In this document: positions 1 through 10,010 of the stretch, in pieces
Layout: every line of letters begins with the position of its first letter
How positions within the stretch are numbered: position 1 is the first letter of the stretch
DNA from: Deroplatys truncata
Taxonomy: Eukaryota > Arthropoda > Insecta > Mantodea > Mantidae
DNA length: 64,000 nucleotides
Assembly: GCA_030765065.1 (NCBI GenBank)
Contig: CM060986.1
Location: forward strand, 73,897,573-73,961,572
Reading direction: 5' to 3'
The notes under the pieces: model-generated
Told to the model about the DNA's origin: nothing
The model's input: the letters and a program-made list of their open reading frames with translations, nothing else
Databases searched by the model: none
Made by a program: the position numbers and the translations under genes

Positions 1-74
1 GTTGAATATGTATATCAATATTATTCCTTATATTTATTTCTTTTTTTAGAGCTGTCTATACATTGTATTTTATA

Positions 75-433
75 TTCGTATATAAATATGGAGCCGTGGC
101 CGAGTGGTTAGACCGCTCTCCTCTCACCGAGGCGGCCTGGGTGGGATTTGTGGTGAGCAAAGCGGCGTCTGGGCGGGTTTTCTCCGAATTCTCCGGTTTT
201 CCCCGCCGTTCATTCCACCAACTGCTCCATCACCTTTCCTTTCATCCATGTCACATCATTTCGTTTATACCATCGGGCTGATCACCCATCCTGGATATTC
301 TGTCTGATCCATGAATGTCTGCTCCTCTGTCGGGCCTCTGATCCCAGGCACCCGCCTGTAAGTCCTGGGGGTGTAAGTCCTACACAAGAGGAGGTTAAAT
401 AAAGAAAGAAGAAGAAGCATATTTATATACGAA
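75..433. repeat. Perfect 16-bp inverted repeat bracketing the SINE
   Basis: Positions 75-90 (TTCGTATATAAATATG) and 418-433 (CATATTTATATACGAA) are exact reverse complements and abut both ends of the SINE. LINE-mediated insertion normally leaves direct repeats. Confidence 0.85.
91..417 (+). mobile_element. tRNA-derived SINE, family A1
   Basis: The head reads like a tRNA with a pol III A box (GTGGCCGAGTGGTTAGACC, 97-115). A body rich in GGTTTTCTCC and CATTCCACCAACTGCTCCAT follows, then a conserved tail containing CTGGGGGTGTAAGTCCTAC and a (GAA)n end. The B-box region is degraded (GGGTGGGATTTGTGG). Related copies lie at 13236-14506 (reverse) and 63403-63748. Such SINEs are non-coding and copied by LINE machinery. 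The short ORFs across it are chance. The flanks are unusual: 75-90 and 418-433 are inverted, not direct, copies of each other. Confidence 0.88.
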
Positions 434-771
434 CTATATAACTATATTTAGCAACTACTATTTGTACAATCGCTACCTATTCTTCGTTAGAGGACATCTT
501 CGTTGCTTTAAGGTTCTATGACCCTCCGGTATGTGAGAAACGGCGTTTTTATACCCGAAAGGAATATTCTGTAAGCGTATTCATCTAGACTAATACATAC
601 ATGTATGTGTAAAGTACAGTAAGCAGATATTGCAGATATAGAACTCTGAACCAAGCTTTAGAAGCCGCCGCTCTAGCCACTCGTACACAAAGCGTAGTTG
701 TGGATATAGAGTTCAAAGCAGCTACCTAATAGATAATCTTCAATTTCGGATTCTTAACGGACTTGACGTAC

Positions 772-773
<2 letters not shown>
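434..773. other. No recognised feature
   Basis: AT-rich sequence without a supported gene or repeat. Confidence 0.5.
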
Positions 774-808
<35 letters not shown>

Positions 809-818
809 ATTATAATTA
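774..818. repeat. (ATT)n microsatellite
   Basis: An uninterrupted run of ATT units that degrades into ATAATTATAATT at its right edge. Confidence 0.95.
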
Positions 819-2289
819 TGATACTGTAATGCAGTACTGGAAACAGTATGTCATTTAGATCGATGTAACAATCAAAGCTAAATGTTAGCTAAATGTGGTG
901 ACACTGTTAGCAATACCAGAACGCTTTTAAATAAAATAACAAACAGAAGCAAGTAGTCCTGTGTAATGTAATGATAAAACAATAGATATTTTATTATCCA
1001 GTGGAATTGTCTGTTCGAACAAAGTGGACGGCGTTTGGGAAACACCGTGTATATCTTTACCACACCTTTGCGGTAAAAAAGTAAATACCACATTACTTTC
1101 AGTTTCATAGTGTATCGTTTAACATAAAGTAGACAGATGTCTTAATAATAACGTGTGTATTCTTTGTGCTTGTTATGCGATTGTTTCGTGGTAGCAACTT
1201 ACGTATATGAATAATTATTATCAGAATTGGTATAAATAATTCTTAAATATTTATCCTATTGAAATTTTGTAACTAAGTACATTTTGCCAGAAACATTAAA
1301 TTCTAAGAGGTGCAATGCATTATTCATCAACGCAGACATTTAACTTACGTATTTTTTCTGTCACTTCATTTAAGCGCTGACACTAATATTTTTCACGTTT
1401 TACCGAAAAGATAAAAGTGTAAATGAAGGACCAGTGGAGCCGTCAAGCTCTTAGATAAAGCTGTTCATAATCCCTCTCGGTCTGAAAGCGAAGACGAGTA
1501 TTGTGTAAATTGTGGTAAGGAATATTTGAAAAGCCCTGTAAAGTAACAAAAGTTAGCAAGCACAATTTTCCCTATCTAAAGCAAGCATTTCTCTCATAAG
1601 CAGCTTATCTACGCCATCTAGTGCTACAAAGCGTAACCAGATGTGACATTGTGGCAGTTTATTTGACGTGCACGCAAGGGGGAGTCTGTGAGGTAATAGC
1701 ATCACTGAATTGCTTTATTCACGCGCTTCTAGATGGATTACTGCGAATCAACAATGATGTCATTTTAAATGGGGACAAGATAACTGTAGATAGCGATAAA
1801 AATATTTTTTTGTAGAATGAGTATTCTGTTTATACCTTCTAAAGCAGCTGGAAGCTAACAAATAAAATTCAGCCGTTTTATAAATAACGCATGTATATTT
1901 AAATCATTCTTATTATGCCTTATTTAATATGCTTATATCATTTATCCCTTGCAATAATCCTCTTCCAAAATGCATTTGAGATTCATATAATAGAGAAAGA
2001 AGTTTATAAATGTAATATTTTAAACGTGCTACAAATTCATGACATTTGCGGTTATTCAGAAACAAAGGCAGCTTTACTTGGGCAAGATAATCTGCTCACT
2101 ATTTAATCAATCCAAGTAATAGATTTAGCCTTGAAAAAATAAAAATACTGTAATCGCGGAATCCTAAAATATTATACTTGTGCTCAAAACAATCATACAC
2201 CTCTGATTTCCATGTTAGCACTGAAACTAGAAATTTTGGGGGTATAAAAAGAAGACAGGGAATGCACAATTTCTACTTGTGTTATTGTA
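819..2289. other. No recognised feature
   Basis: About 1.5 kb of AT-rich sequence. The ORFs here (for example 1621-1815 and 1915-2106) are short, low-complexity and match no family I know. Confidence 0.5.
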
Positions 2290-3030
2290 GTTTTATTCTA
2301 GAAAAAAATGTGGTGAACAGCATAGCTCTAAAAATGAAATATCGGATACATATCAAACTTGGTATTCAAATTCAGTATCTTCCAAGGATGCGACACGAAG
2401 ATATACAAGAATAATCATCCATTCTGAACTGCCCTTTACGTGGAACATTTTGCGAAATTTTTTATTCTCCCAAAAATGGCTCTAACGGTTTTGATTAAAG
2501 TAAAATATATTTAGGATATTTATACGACAAATAAAATGTACCTCTTGAATTTTCTTCATCAGGAAGGAATTTTGTAGGTATATCTGATGAACCATAAGAG
2601 ATAGACAAAAATGTACTTTACAAAAATTTTAGAACTCTTTAAAACACACCATTTATTTTACATAATTTTTTTGTGGCATCAGCCATTTCCGAGGTATCGG
2701 TTATTATTGCTTTAAATGTCGCAATACTTGGTCATTTTTGAAGTGCTGTCGCTACTCAGTTTCTCTCTGTCATGGCAAGAGTTAAGCAATTTCAGGGCCA
2801 GCATATTGCGGCTTGCTTTTGAACATCTGACTATCTATCTTCGGTTTCCTCTATTTCTCTTATACCTACAACGAAATATGTAATGAAACTTTGTGCAAAG
2901 ATTTACTTGGTTTAACATGAAACAGATAGAAAAATAAGCTCTCATAGAATAGTAGGTATGTAGAAGCTATATACAAACGATAATGAGTAGGCAAAGGCAT
3001 GTAAAATGTAACATCTCTTAGAATTTTTTT
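2290..3030 (+). mobile_element. Family H element, old diverged copy
   Basis: It shares ordered blocks with the full copy at 5561-6427: CTTCCAAGGATGCGACACGA, then TTTACGTGGAACATTTT, TCTAACGGTTTTGATTAAAG, CCATAAGAGATAGACAAAAA, GCCATTTCCGAGGTATCGG and a degraded 3' end (GTAACATCTCTTAGAATT). The 5' end with its microsatellite is lost or unrecognisable. The mariner-like element at 3031 begins directly after it. Confidence 0.7.
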
Positions 3031-3531
3031 CGAATATTCAAAAATAAGGAATAAATTTTAAATATTTATTTCTAATGAACGACAATAGATGGCGACACAT
3101 GCAACACATCACTGAATAGAGAAAAGCTCAACATTTTATTTTATGTGTTCAAAACGAGCAACATTTGTTATGCGAGGACGACCAGTACTTTTCCGTTTGC
3201 ACACGCAACTATCTTCTACGAATTTATTGTATCAATTGTACATTTTTTATGACGAGGCGGCTTGTTGTTGAACTTACAACGAAATGCACGCTGCAATGAA
3301 ACAATGGATTCACTCTTTGCATAATGCAGCACACAAAACGACTTTTCCTGCGGCGTCGCCATTTTCTTGTAAACAAACACAGTGCCGCTGTAGGCATTAA
3401 ATGGAACTAATAGGTGGGGCTTAAAACTTTGAACATTCCTCTATTCAATCATTTGTCGTATGTGTCGCTATCTATTGTCGTTCATTAGAAATAAATATGT
3501 AAAGTGTGTTCCTTCTTTTTGACTAACCCTG
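3031..3531 (-). mobile_element. Mariner-like DNA transposon, internally deleted
   Basis: The two ends are inverted copies for roughly 90 bp: AATGAACGACAATAGATGG at 3074-3092 is mirrored at 3469-3487. The right end finishes GACTAACCCTG before a TA dinucleotide, as in the mariner/Tc1 superfamily; the left end is degraded. The interior holds only a decayed N-terminal transposase segment on the minus strand and has no catalytic core. It therefore looks like a non-autonomous deletion derivative. A shorter TIR reading (3065-3495, TA on both sides) is possible. Confidence 0.75.
3128..3363 (-). pseudogene. Relic N-terminal helix-turn-helix of a mariner-type transposase (DUF4817-like)
   Basis: Reading the minus strand from about 3363 gives MATPQEKSFCVLHYAKSES followed by IVSLQRAFRCKF, the opening of the DUF4817-type helix-turn-helix found in arthropod mariner-like transposases. 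After a frameshift near 3245 the frame continues as YNKFVEDSCVC and KRKSTGRPRITN; the GRPR motif typically closes this domain. Nothing follows except the inverted terminal repeat, so the DDE domain is missing and the gene is dead. Recognition is from remembered family features, not a search. Confidence 0.75.
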
Positions 3532-3533
3532 TA

Positions 3534-4320
3534 TATAAATCATACGATCGTAAAGGCACGCGTAACAAAACTAATGTGTCTTCATTTCGTTGCGATACCA
3601 CCGTCGAGGTATAATTTCTGTTAGGTGTAAATGAACCCATTTCTCGCAAATATTCATCGTGGTTAATAGAAAGGCGATAGAAACCCAGGTTTCTATGAAT
3701 AGTTTGTAGAATACTGTGCAAATAGGTGTTAATGTTTAGAGAAAGTCGTATGACTTACGTATCTTATGTTGCTGTTTTATATCCATTATACATAATAGTA
3801 GTGGCATACAGACACATTTTATTTGATGTAACTGATTGCTTTTTGGATTGCAACGAAGGATATTGTCGGAATGCCACCTGCACAGCACAGCTGGTTCAAA
3901 CTGATGAATAATGAATATAATGCTGGATTCCGAGTGACACCCTCAACCTTATAGGAAAGTTAATCGATACAAAGAAAAACGGACAATCGCTCTTCACGGT
4001 GACACTCCTAGCTTTGTTTATCATTGACAGAGACAAAGAATCGAAACGAGTATTACGTCATTCAATAAGATTGTCTGATCTTCAAACACTTCTGCTAGTT
4101 TGCTTGCTTTGATACCTTGATGATTTTAACCACACAACCTAAGTCTGAAATTTGCGGTTGTAACTGTAGAGTGTATTCTATAATTAATTATAAGCTAAAC
4201 AGCTTAAAGGCTATTAGTTAATGAAGAAAATTAGACAATTTTGTAATATAAAATTAAAATCGGGGAACCATCATTCTGCTTAAATTGCAGACAGCTGTGG
4301 AACTATTTTCATTACACGTA
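3534..4320. other. No recognised feature
   Basis: Two short ORFs (3485-3721 minus, 3726-3911 plus) with no recognisable family. Confidence 0.5.
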
Positions 4321-4321
4321 G

Positions 4322-4565
4322 CTTTTTTTTTTAAGGTTTAACGTGCTTTAAACGGTTAGATCATGTCGGACTATGAATGAATGGGATGAAATGATGCTCA
4401 AATGAGCCCGGGGTCCATAGAGCTTAGCGTTACCCGAAATGTATTATCTTTCAGCATAAGGGAAAACCCCCAAAAAAACATCCGGATAGCCCACCCTAAC
4501 CTTGAGGTCGGAACCTCTTGAGTACGAGGCAGACACGCTACCCCTACACCACAGAAGCGGGCTAC
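4322..4565 (-). mobile_element. tRNA-derived SINE, family F (reverse)
   Basis: Read on the minus strand, the head is TCTGTGGTGTAGGGGTAGCG followed by GTCTGCCTCGTACTCAAGAG. The body contains GGGTTTTCCCTTATGC, and the tail contains CATTTCATCCCATTCATTC, GACATGATC and a poly-A. The same order occurs at 54150-54405 and, truncated, at 24410-24600. No protein is encoded. Confidence 0.82.
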
Positions 4566-4599
4566 ACGTAGTTTGTTTATGCGATTAATTTATGAAATT

Positions 4600-4912
4600 T
4601 CATTCATTCATTCATTCTCTGTTTAACCTCCGACAAAAACCGAGTGAAGTGGCGCCGCGGTAACGTGTGCGACTCGCATTCGGGAGATCCCGGGTTCCAA
4701 CCCCGGGATACTTTGATCCGCGAATTTTCGTATCATTCCTTTCATTACCATCATCTTCTCCGCTATACCAGGCATTAGGCTGATCACTTATCCTGGATAT
4801 GCTATGATCTAGAGTTTGCTTAATCCTCGATAGGCTACTGACCCAGGGCATTGGCTTGTAAGTCCTTGGGGGTGTAAGTATTACAAAGAGGAGGGTAATC
4901 TGTTAAAGAAGA
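4600..4912 (+). mobile_element. tRNA-derived SINE, family A2
   Basis: The tRNA-like head carries GAAGTGGCGCCGCGGTAACG as A box and GGGTTCCAACCCCGGG as B box. The tail (GTAAGTCCTTGGGGGTGTAA, then AAAGAGGAGGGTAATC) is the family A tail, so A1 and A2 differ mainly in head and middle. A second A2 copy lies at 28585-28905. Confidence 0.87.
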
Positions 4913-5039
4913 AAAGGCATAAACGTCTGAGAAGGAAGCGCAGCAAACATTTCGATTTTTATATCCTTGAGTATATAATCTTGGCTATTTCTATGCAAAG
5001 TACTTTACATTCATGCTGCAGCTTGTGTAATGTCAGAGC

Positions 5040-5250
5040 TGTACGTTTTTTTTGTGGTTTTTTTTTGTGTTTAACAACCGTTCTTACCACATGCAGCACC
5101 AAAGCTGCTGATACTGGTGCTACATGAAATGAAATGATAATTAGGTAAAGAAATTTGGGAAATAAACATTCCAGGCCTAAGTTTAGGGTATCTCCCCACA
5201 ATTGCCAGTTGGGAGGACTGGGGAAAACCTGGAAATTACCAAGATTATCT
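5040..5250 (-). mobile_element. Short SINE, family D (reverse)
   Basis: It shares GAAATTTGGGAAATAAACAT, TTTAGGGTATCTCCCC and ATTGCCAGTTGGGAGGA with 35665-35885. In the 35.7-kb copy this body is joined to a tRNA-like head (minus strand). The head is missing here, so this is a 5'-truncated copy. Confidence 0.65.
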
Positions 5251-5560
5251 TATGTACGTTTTATCTAGGGGTAATAGCAATTCAAGTAGGGCTTAATTAA
5301 ATTATTTCACGAATGTACTATAATATGTAAAGATCAGGAAAAATAAATTATTCCAAAATAGAAAACATTAAATGAAATCTGATTAATTGTAAGCAGAATT
5401 ATGGCAGTCCCAATCGATCTAATGCGTTTTTTGAAAGCTCATTTTGATTGTTTATTTACTGAAAATTGTAACTATGGGCATACATACAAAGTGTCTGTTC
5501 TGTTATAGTCATAAAATAAATACAGTGAAAAAAGTGCAATAAATATAAATACGCTTCATT
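5251..5560. other. No recognised feature
   Basis: AT-rich spacer between repeats. Confidence 0.5.
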
Positions 5561-6427
5561 TTTATTTTCTCTACTATGTATAGTAAGTAGGGGAAGTATT
5601 GTATTCCACATAAAAATTCGATACCGAGATTTCACCGGAAATACATGTTTTGAGACCCCCTGAATAAAAAAAAGCTTTTTTTGAAAAATGTCCGTGAGTG
5701 TGTCTGTGTGTGTGTGCGTGTGTGTGTGTGTCTGTGAACAGAATTAACTCAGAAACGAACAGTCGGATAAACACCAAACTTGGATTTAGGTTCAGCATCT
5801 TCCAGAGATGCGACACGAAGGTTTTCAAGAAAATCCCCCACCCCAGATTACCCTTTACATGGAATATTTTTCGAAAATTTTAATTTTCTCAAAATGGATC
5901 TAACGATTTTCATTTAAAATATCATATGTTTAAGATATTTTCATGACAAATGAAATGTATATCTCGGATTTTCTGGGAATGTCTCCAAAAATATTATTCT
6001 TCATTGTGAACGACTTTTGTATAACTGGTAAACCATAAGAGATAGACAAAATTTCCCTGCACAAAAAATGTAGATCTCGTTAAAATACACAATTTATGTC
6101 ATATACATTCTTTTTGTTGAGTGAACCATTTTCGAGATATTGCTTGTTATTCCCTTAAATTTTCCAATACTTCTTAAATGGGAATTCGTTATTCATTTTT
6201 TTTATGTCCTGGACATACAAAGAGAATTGAATGCTACACATAGCAACCAGCTCTTAAAAGATTTGACTATCGCTTAAAACCTACCATATTTCCCTTGCAC
6301 CTATAAGAAAATTAGCAATAAGATTAACATCTCGATTAACATGAAGCATATGGAGAATAAGCGTTTGTAAAAATAGTTTGTACAAGAGTAGAGAAAGTCA
6401 TGTGAGTGTAACACATCAGATTTTTTC
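5561..6427 (+). mobile_element. Family H element, full copy (Helentron-associated-like)
   Basis: This is the reference copy for the dominant repeat. It opens with TTTTCTCTACTATGTATAG, has a (TG)n tract at 5699-5732, and closes with AGAGTAGAGAAAGTCATGTG and AGTGTAACACATCAGA before a T run. The opening CTTTCTCTAC and the closing GTAGAGAAAG are inverted copies lying just inside the ends. After the second one comes a short palindrome (ATGTG, loop, CACAT). Subterminal inverted repeats, a microsatellite and a 3' hairpin are the layout of HINE/DINE-1 Helentron derivatives. It encodes no protein. A foldback or TIR element is the alternative. Confidence 0.85.
5699..5732. repeat. (TG)n microsatellite internal to family H
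   Basis: Alternating TG with CG interruptions, at the same relative place as in the other H copies. It generates spurious MCLCVCACVCV-type ORFs. Confidence 0.93.
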
Positions 6428-6595
6428 TATTATACATTGTAGTGTAAAAAACAACTAATACCGTACGCTAATATCAGCTGTTTATGTCCGCCATATTGAA
6501 TTGATCTGTTTGTATAGCCTATTTTTTCTCGTATTTTCTGTCTTTGGACACTGAGTGGCTTGTGTTTATGCTTAACTAGGAAATTACTTAGTGCA

Positions 6596-6691
6596 TTACT
6601 AGTGGTTTAAAAGGTGAAATAAGTGCTTGGTGTTTTACTAGTAGTTTAAGAAGTGAAATAAGTGTTTTGGTGCTTTACTAGTGGTTTAAGT
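6596..6691 (+). repeat. Tandem ~39-bp monomers upstream of ORF1
   Basis: TTACTAGTGGTTTAAAAGG (from 6596), TTTACTAGTAGTTTAAGAAG (from 6635) and CTTTACTAGTGGTTTAAG (from 6674) head successive copies, each followed by GTGAAATAAGTG in the first two. The arrangement resembles promoter monomers of non-LTR elements. Confidence 0.85.
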
Positions 6692-6826
6692 TAGGTAGAC
6701 GTGTTGTAGATTATCTCTTGTAACTGTAGGTATGTTATAAACGTTGTAGTCGTAATATAAGTGCTTGCAGAGTGTACTAATCTTCTTACGGTGTTAGTTT
6801 ACCTTTATTGTCTTTGACGGTGTAGT

Positions 6827-7075
6827 GTGCTAATAATGTGTGGTAAATCGTGTGATCTTAGTGTTAATTGTGGTGCTTGTCGCCGGAGGGTTAGCCAGGG
6901 TGTTTTCTGTAAGTTTTGGTTTCATTGGGCGTGTGCGAACATTGTTAGTGAGAATGTGAGTAATTGTGCGGAGTGGTTTTGTGAACTTTGTAAGTATAAG
7001 GCACTGGTCAGAAAGCACGAGGAAACCATTTCCAACCTGAGAAAAGAACTAGAATTTTTAAAAGAAGGAAACTAG
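6827..7075 (+). pseudogene. PHD-finger-like ORF1 N-terminus
   Basis: An 82-residue frame beginning MLIMCGKSC. Cysteine and histidine ligands are spaced as in PHD/RING-like fingers: C15-x2-C18, C28, H34-x2-C37, and C52-x2-C55 after a tryptophan. Residues 60-82 (VRKHEETISNLRKELEFLKE) form a heptad-like coiled coil. In CR1/L2 elements this part of ORF1 is thought to aid RNA binding and multimerisation. The frame is lost at 7075, and the protein continues in other frames downstream. Confidence 0.72.
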
Positions 7076-7100
7076 AAGCACTGTTTCGGCTTCAAAGATT

Positions 7101-7474
7101 TTGGCTAATAACTTTCAGGACTTCAGGATGGTATCTAAGAATAATCTCAGGAGGAAAAGGCGTTTCTCTGTAGATGATCAACATCTTGTCCAACTGAGCA
7201 ATAGATTCAGTGTTCTTGAAACGCTGAATGTTGTTCAGGCCACAAATCCCCGAGAGCAAGTCTTAGAAAAATCTGTAAATCACACAAAAAGTTGCTTGGG
7301 AGTAGTCATGGAAGGGGCATAGCATCCCTGTTCAAACGGGACTTGTGTGACTATGATGTAGTAGGCATAGTTAAACCCAGTGCTGCGCTCTCTGATGTAA
7401 CTGAAGACCTGGTAAAGCTAACTGCAGGTTTTACCAAGAGGGATCATATAGATAGTGGGTGGGCCAGGGAATAG
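7101..7474 (+). pseudogene. ORF1 middle and SGNH-esterase-like segment, frameshifted
   Basis: The frame at 7101-7322 contains a basic stretch (NNLRRKRRFSVDD) and VQLSNRFSVLETLN, then gives way near 7290 to the overlapping frame 7292-7474. That frame begins MLGSSHGRGIASLFKRDL and continues YDVVGIVKPSAALSDV. The GSSHGRG block corresponds to block I of SGNH hydrolases, which are found in ORF1 of CR1/L2 elements. Later catalytic blocks are not preserved, and a stop follows WARE. This is a dead fragment. Family assignment is from motif recognition. Confidence 0.7.
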
Positions 7475-7590
7475 CCTGGTTAGAAATAGTAGCTATGTTA
7501 TTGAAAAGGATCTGTGTGACATCAGTGAGACCAGCAGCCATACTAATGTGAAGGTAATGTGAACGTTTGTTAATAAATCCCAGGTAATGT

Positions 7591-8516
7591 GTGTTATGTA
7601 ATGTTTTTGTGTAATGTAAAGCCCCACGCCTTCCTCTAAATCTACACACCAAGGTCCCGGTCTTCTTGCTGTAGCAAGTTGCGTTCCCCCATATGCGTGC
7701 TGCGGTCAACTAAATTTATTCATTTTCTGGAAACCTTTTGGCCCTCACCCCAGCATGTAACAACATCGCATCGTATTGTATTCAACGGGAAATTTGTAAA
7801 AACAAAATTAAAAGGTGTGGAACACTTATGTTAGCACTAAAATAATTCCAAATAAACGCACATGTGAAATACAACGCCTCTGCGCATCAATGATTATTTT
7901 CCTTAAGCTCAACAGTTGATATCCTGCAAGTAATCGCTGTACCGCCAACGTAACAGCTGCAATTAACACGGCGTGCGAATACTTTAGGAACAGTTGCTGG
8001 TATTGATATCAACTGAACAAACAGAATGTTACCAGAAACAACCTGAGACACTATAATGGGGGAAATCTTTCACAGAACTTGGCGTTTGGTGAATTTCAAT
8101 AGCTTGTGTTTCCTACAAGAATCGGCCGAACCATACTGCAAACTGAAAATTAATTGCGTTACCTTAGCATCAGTCTTTGTGCTACTCCTTTGGTGTCTGA
8201 AAACACGAAGAGCCGTGTTTCCTGATTCAGTTCGCTGTTGTCAGATCCTGAAGTTGGCGATTACTTCTGTCGGAGCTTTAAAAGCCCCTTGCCGGCCATA
8301 TAATTTTAATAATCAAATTGAGGAGCCTGGTCTTGTTAGGAAAACAACAGCAGCAATGGCGACGATTTCTTGAAGTTTAATGACGACCACAACTTTCTGT
8401 GTCGTCTCCTTTGAATGTGCCCATATGCGACAGTGTCAACTACGGACATATGCCGCTTTGGGGCGCTTAAATTTGTGTATGTGCCACACTTACCATCTTT
8501 CCTCTGTTACCTGATA
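7591..8516. other. No recognised gene; moderately GC-richer unassigned sequence
   Basis: It contains a 105-residue plus-strand ORF (8056-8373) that starts MGEIFHRTWRLV and includes a hydrophobic stretch (VTLASVFVLLLWCL). I do not recognise it, and no repeat partner is visible in the window. Confidence 0.4.
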
Positions 8517-8558
<42 letters not shown>

Positions 8559-8559
8559 C
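8517..8559. repeat. (GAT)n microsatellite
   Basis: Fourteen or so consecutive GAT/ATG units. Confidence 0.95.
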
Positions 8560-9544
8560 GCGCTGTTACTTAAAGACTCCCTGAATATATGCTCAGACAT
8601 TTCCTGAATTGATGGAGATAGGAAATGACGCATGATTCGTCCTTCGGTTTGCCTGGATTCAAACATCTGCGCCTATTGTTTTTTACATGAACCAGCTTGC
8701 CTTTATGCAAAGTAACTTCTTCTGCCGCCCCAGTTTTGCAGAAGTTTTCAGCATTTGTTTGACGCATTAAGTTACAAGCTCGTGCTGCAATGTCACCTTA
8801 CTATGAATGAAAGGCTCACCTGGATCCGCATCATTCTCATTCACACTCGGGCGTTGTGTGCAACATTTGCAATGTTGGAGAAGAACCTCTCTTGTGTAAA
8901 GTTAACTGGAATCAGGTGCAGTCTGAGGCACAAATCACTTATGCAACTCTCTTGCTTACCCCACATTGGTAGCTTGGGAAAGGTATACAATTGGGCACTG
9001 GTGACACAATCTCCGACGGGCATTTGAAAAATTAAAATAGAGCTGCAAGAACGCATTTCGTCATATCCCGTTGATCATGCAGCCTGGATAAGCGATGCAG
9101 GAAATTTCTATAAATCTTTGGGTCGTCAGTGTTGCGTCATTCTAGTAATTTTGAATACTCACATGATCCTTAGATACTGTTAGTAAGCGACACACTTTAC
9201 AAATTTTCGTAGCTCTGAGAATCCTATGGTAGTGTGCATGAAGTCATGAGAACAGCATGCGTGCATCATCTGTGTCTTTTTCTTTCTTTAATTTCCAAGA
9301 GAATTATTAAATTGTTTATATCATAGTGTATAAAATACATATTTTGGTGGTTTATAATGTTCGTTCAAAGCTCTGTCAAGAAAGCATCAATACCCCAGGA
9401 CTAACATCAAGTAAAAAGCTTCTAGAAATGTGATCCCCCCTTCCCCGGAATGTGATCAGTTTTATGTTCTTTACTCGTACCTAGGATACAGAAATTACTG
9501 CATTCGACCCAAAATGCGTTATTGTAAATACACATTTTGATGTC
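8560..9544. other. No recognised feature
   Basis: It contains opposing short ORFs (8755-9027 plus, 8841-9056 minus) of unknown nature. Neither shows a recognisable domain. Confidence 0.45.
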
Positions 9545-10010
9545 TCCAAGAAAATGATGTACCTATAGAAAAATGTCTCTGTGTGAATAGCACAGTTCAC
9601 AAACTAAAGGTTAGATATGCGTCACGATGTATATTTATAGCTATCAAACTTTTAATGGCGCAAAGCGAAAATATTTAAGAAATTTCTTTCCCCCAAATAT
9701 GGAAAATGCTTCGTTATTTGGTAAAATGGCCATAACGATTTGGATTAAAATATATGTCTGAAGGAATGGAGTGACAAACATATTCCATTCTCGTTGAATT
9801 CTTAATAACTGAAAAACCACAAGAGATAGACCAAACTTGCAAAGGAAAAATCTAGGTCCGAATGAGATAAAAGAGTTACCTAGTCTAAATTTTTGCAACA
9901 TTAGCCGTTTACAAGGTATTCGCTGTTGTTCGTTTGAAGTTTCTATATTTTAAATTGAAGTGTTAAAGAATCGTTTTTGTTTCTCTTGAGCTCACGCATA
10001 GGGTATTCAA
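9545..10010 (+). mobile_element. Family H element, old fragment
   Basis: It retains GGCCATAACGATTTGGATTA, ACCACAAGAGATAGACCAAA, TTAGCCGTTTACAAGG and TTGAAGTGTTAAAGAAT in the family order. Both ends are lost. Confidence 0.6.

Larger units (their letters stand above)
6428..7590 (+). mobile_element. CR1/L2-like non-LTR element, 5' region with ORF1 relic
   Basis: A presumptive 5' UTR with tandem monomers (6596-6691) leads into an ORF1 that encodes a PHD-like zinc finger, a short coiled-coil stretch and an SGNH-hydrolase-like segment in three shifting frames. That domain order is known from ORF1 of CR1/L2-type elements. The RT ORF is absent: homology fades after about 7590, so only the 5' end of the element is here. 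This is unusual, since most LINE copies are 5'-truncated; a later deletion or another insertion is likely. Confidence 0.72.

Noticed and set aside
8056-8373. 105-residue ORF with a hydrophobic stretch as a membrane protein gene
   Set aside because: No splice context, codon signal or family resemblance; one of many chance ORFs of this size in 64 kb.
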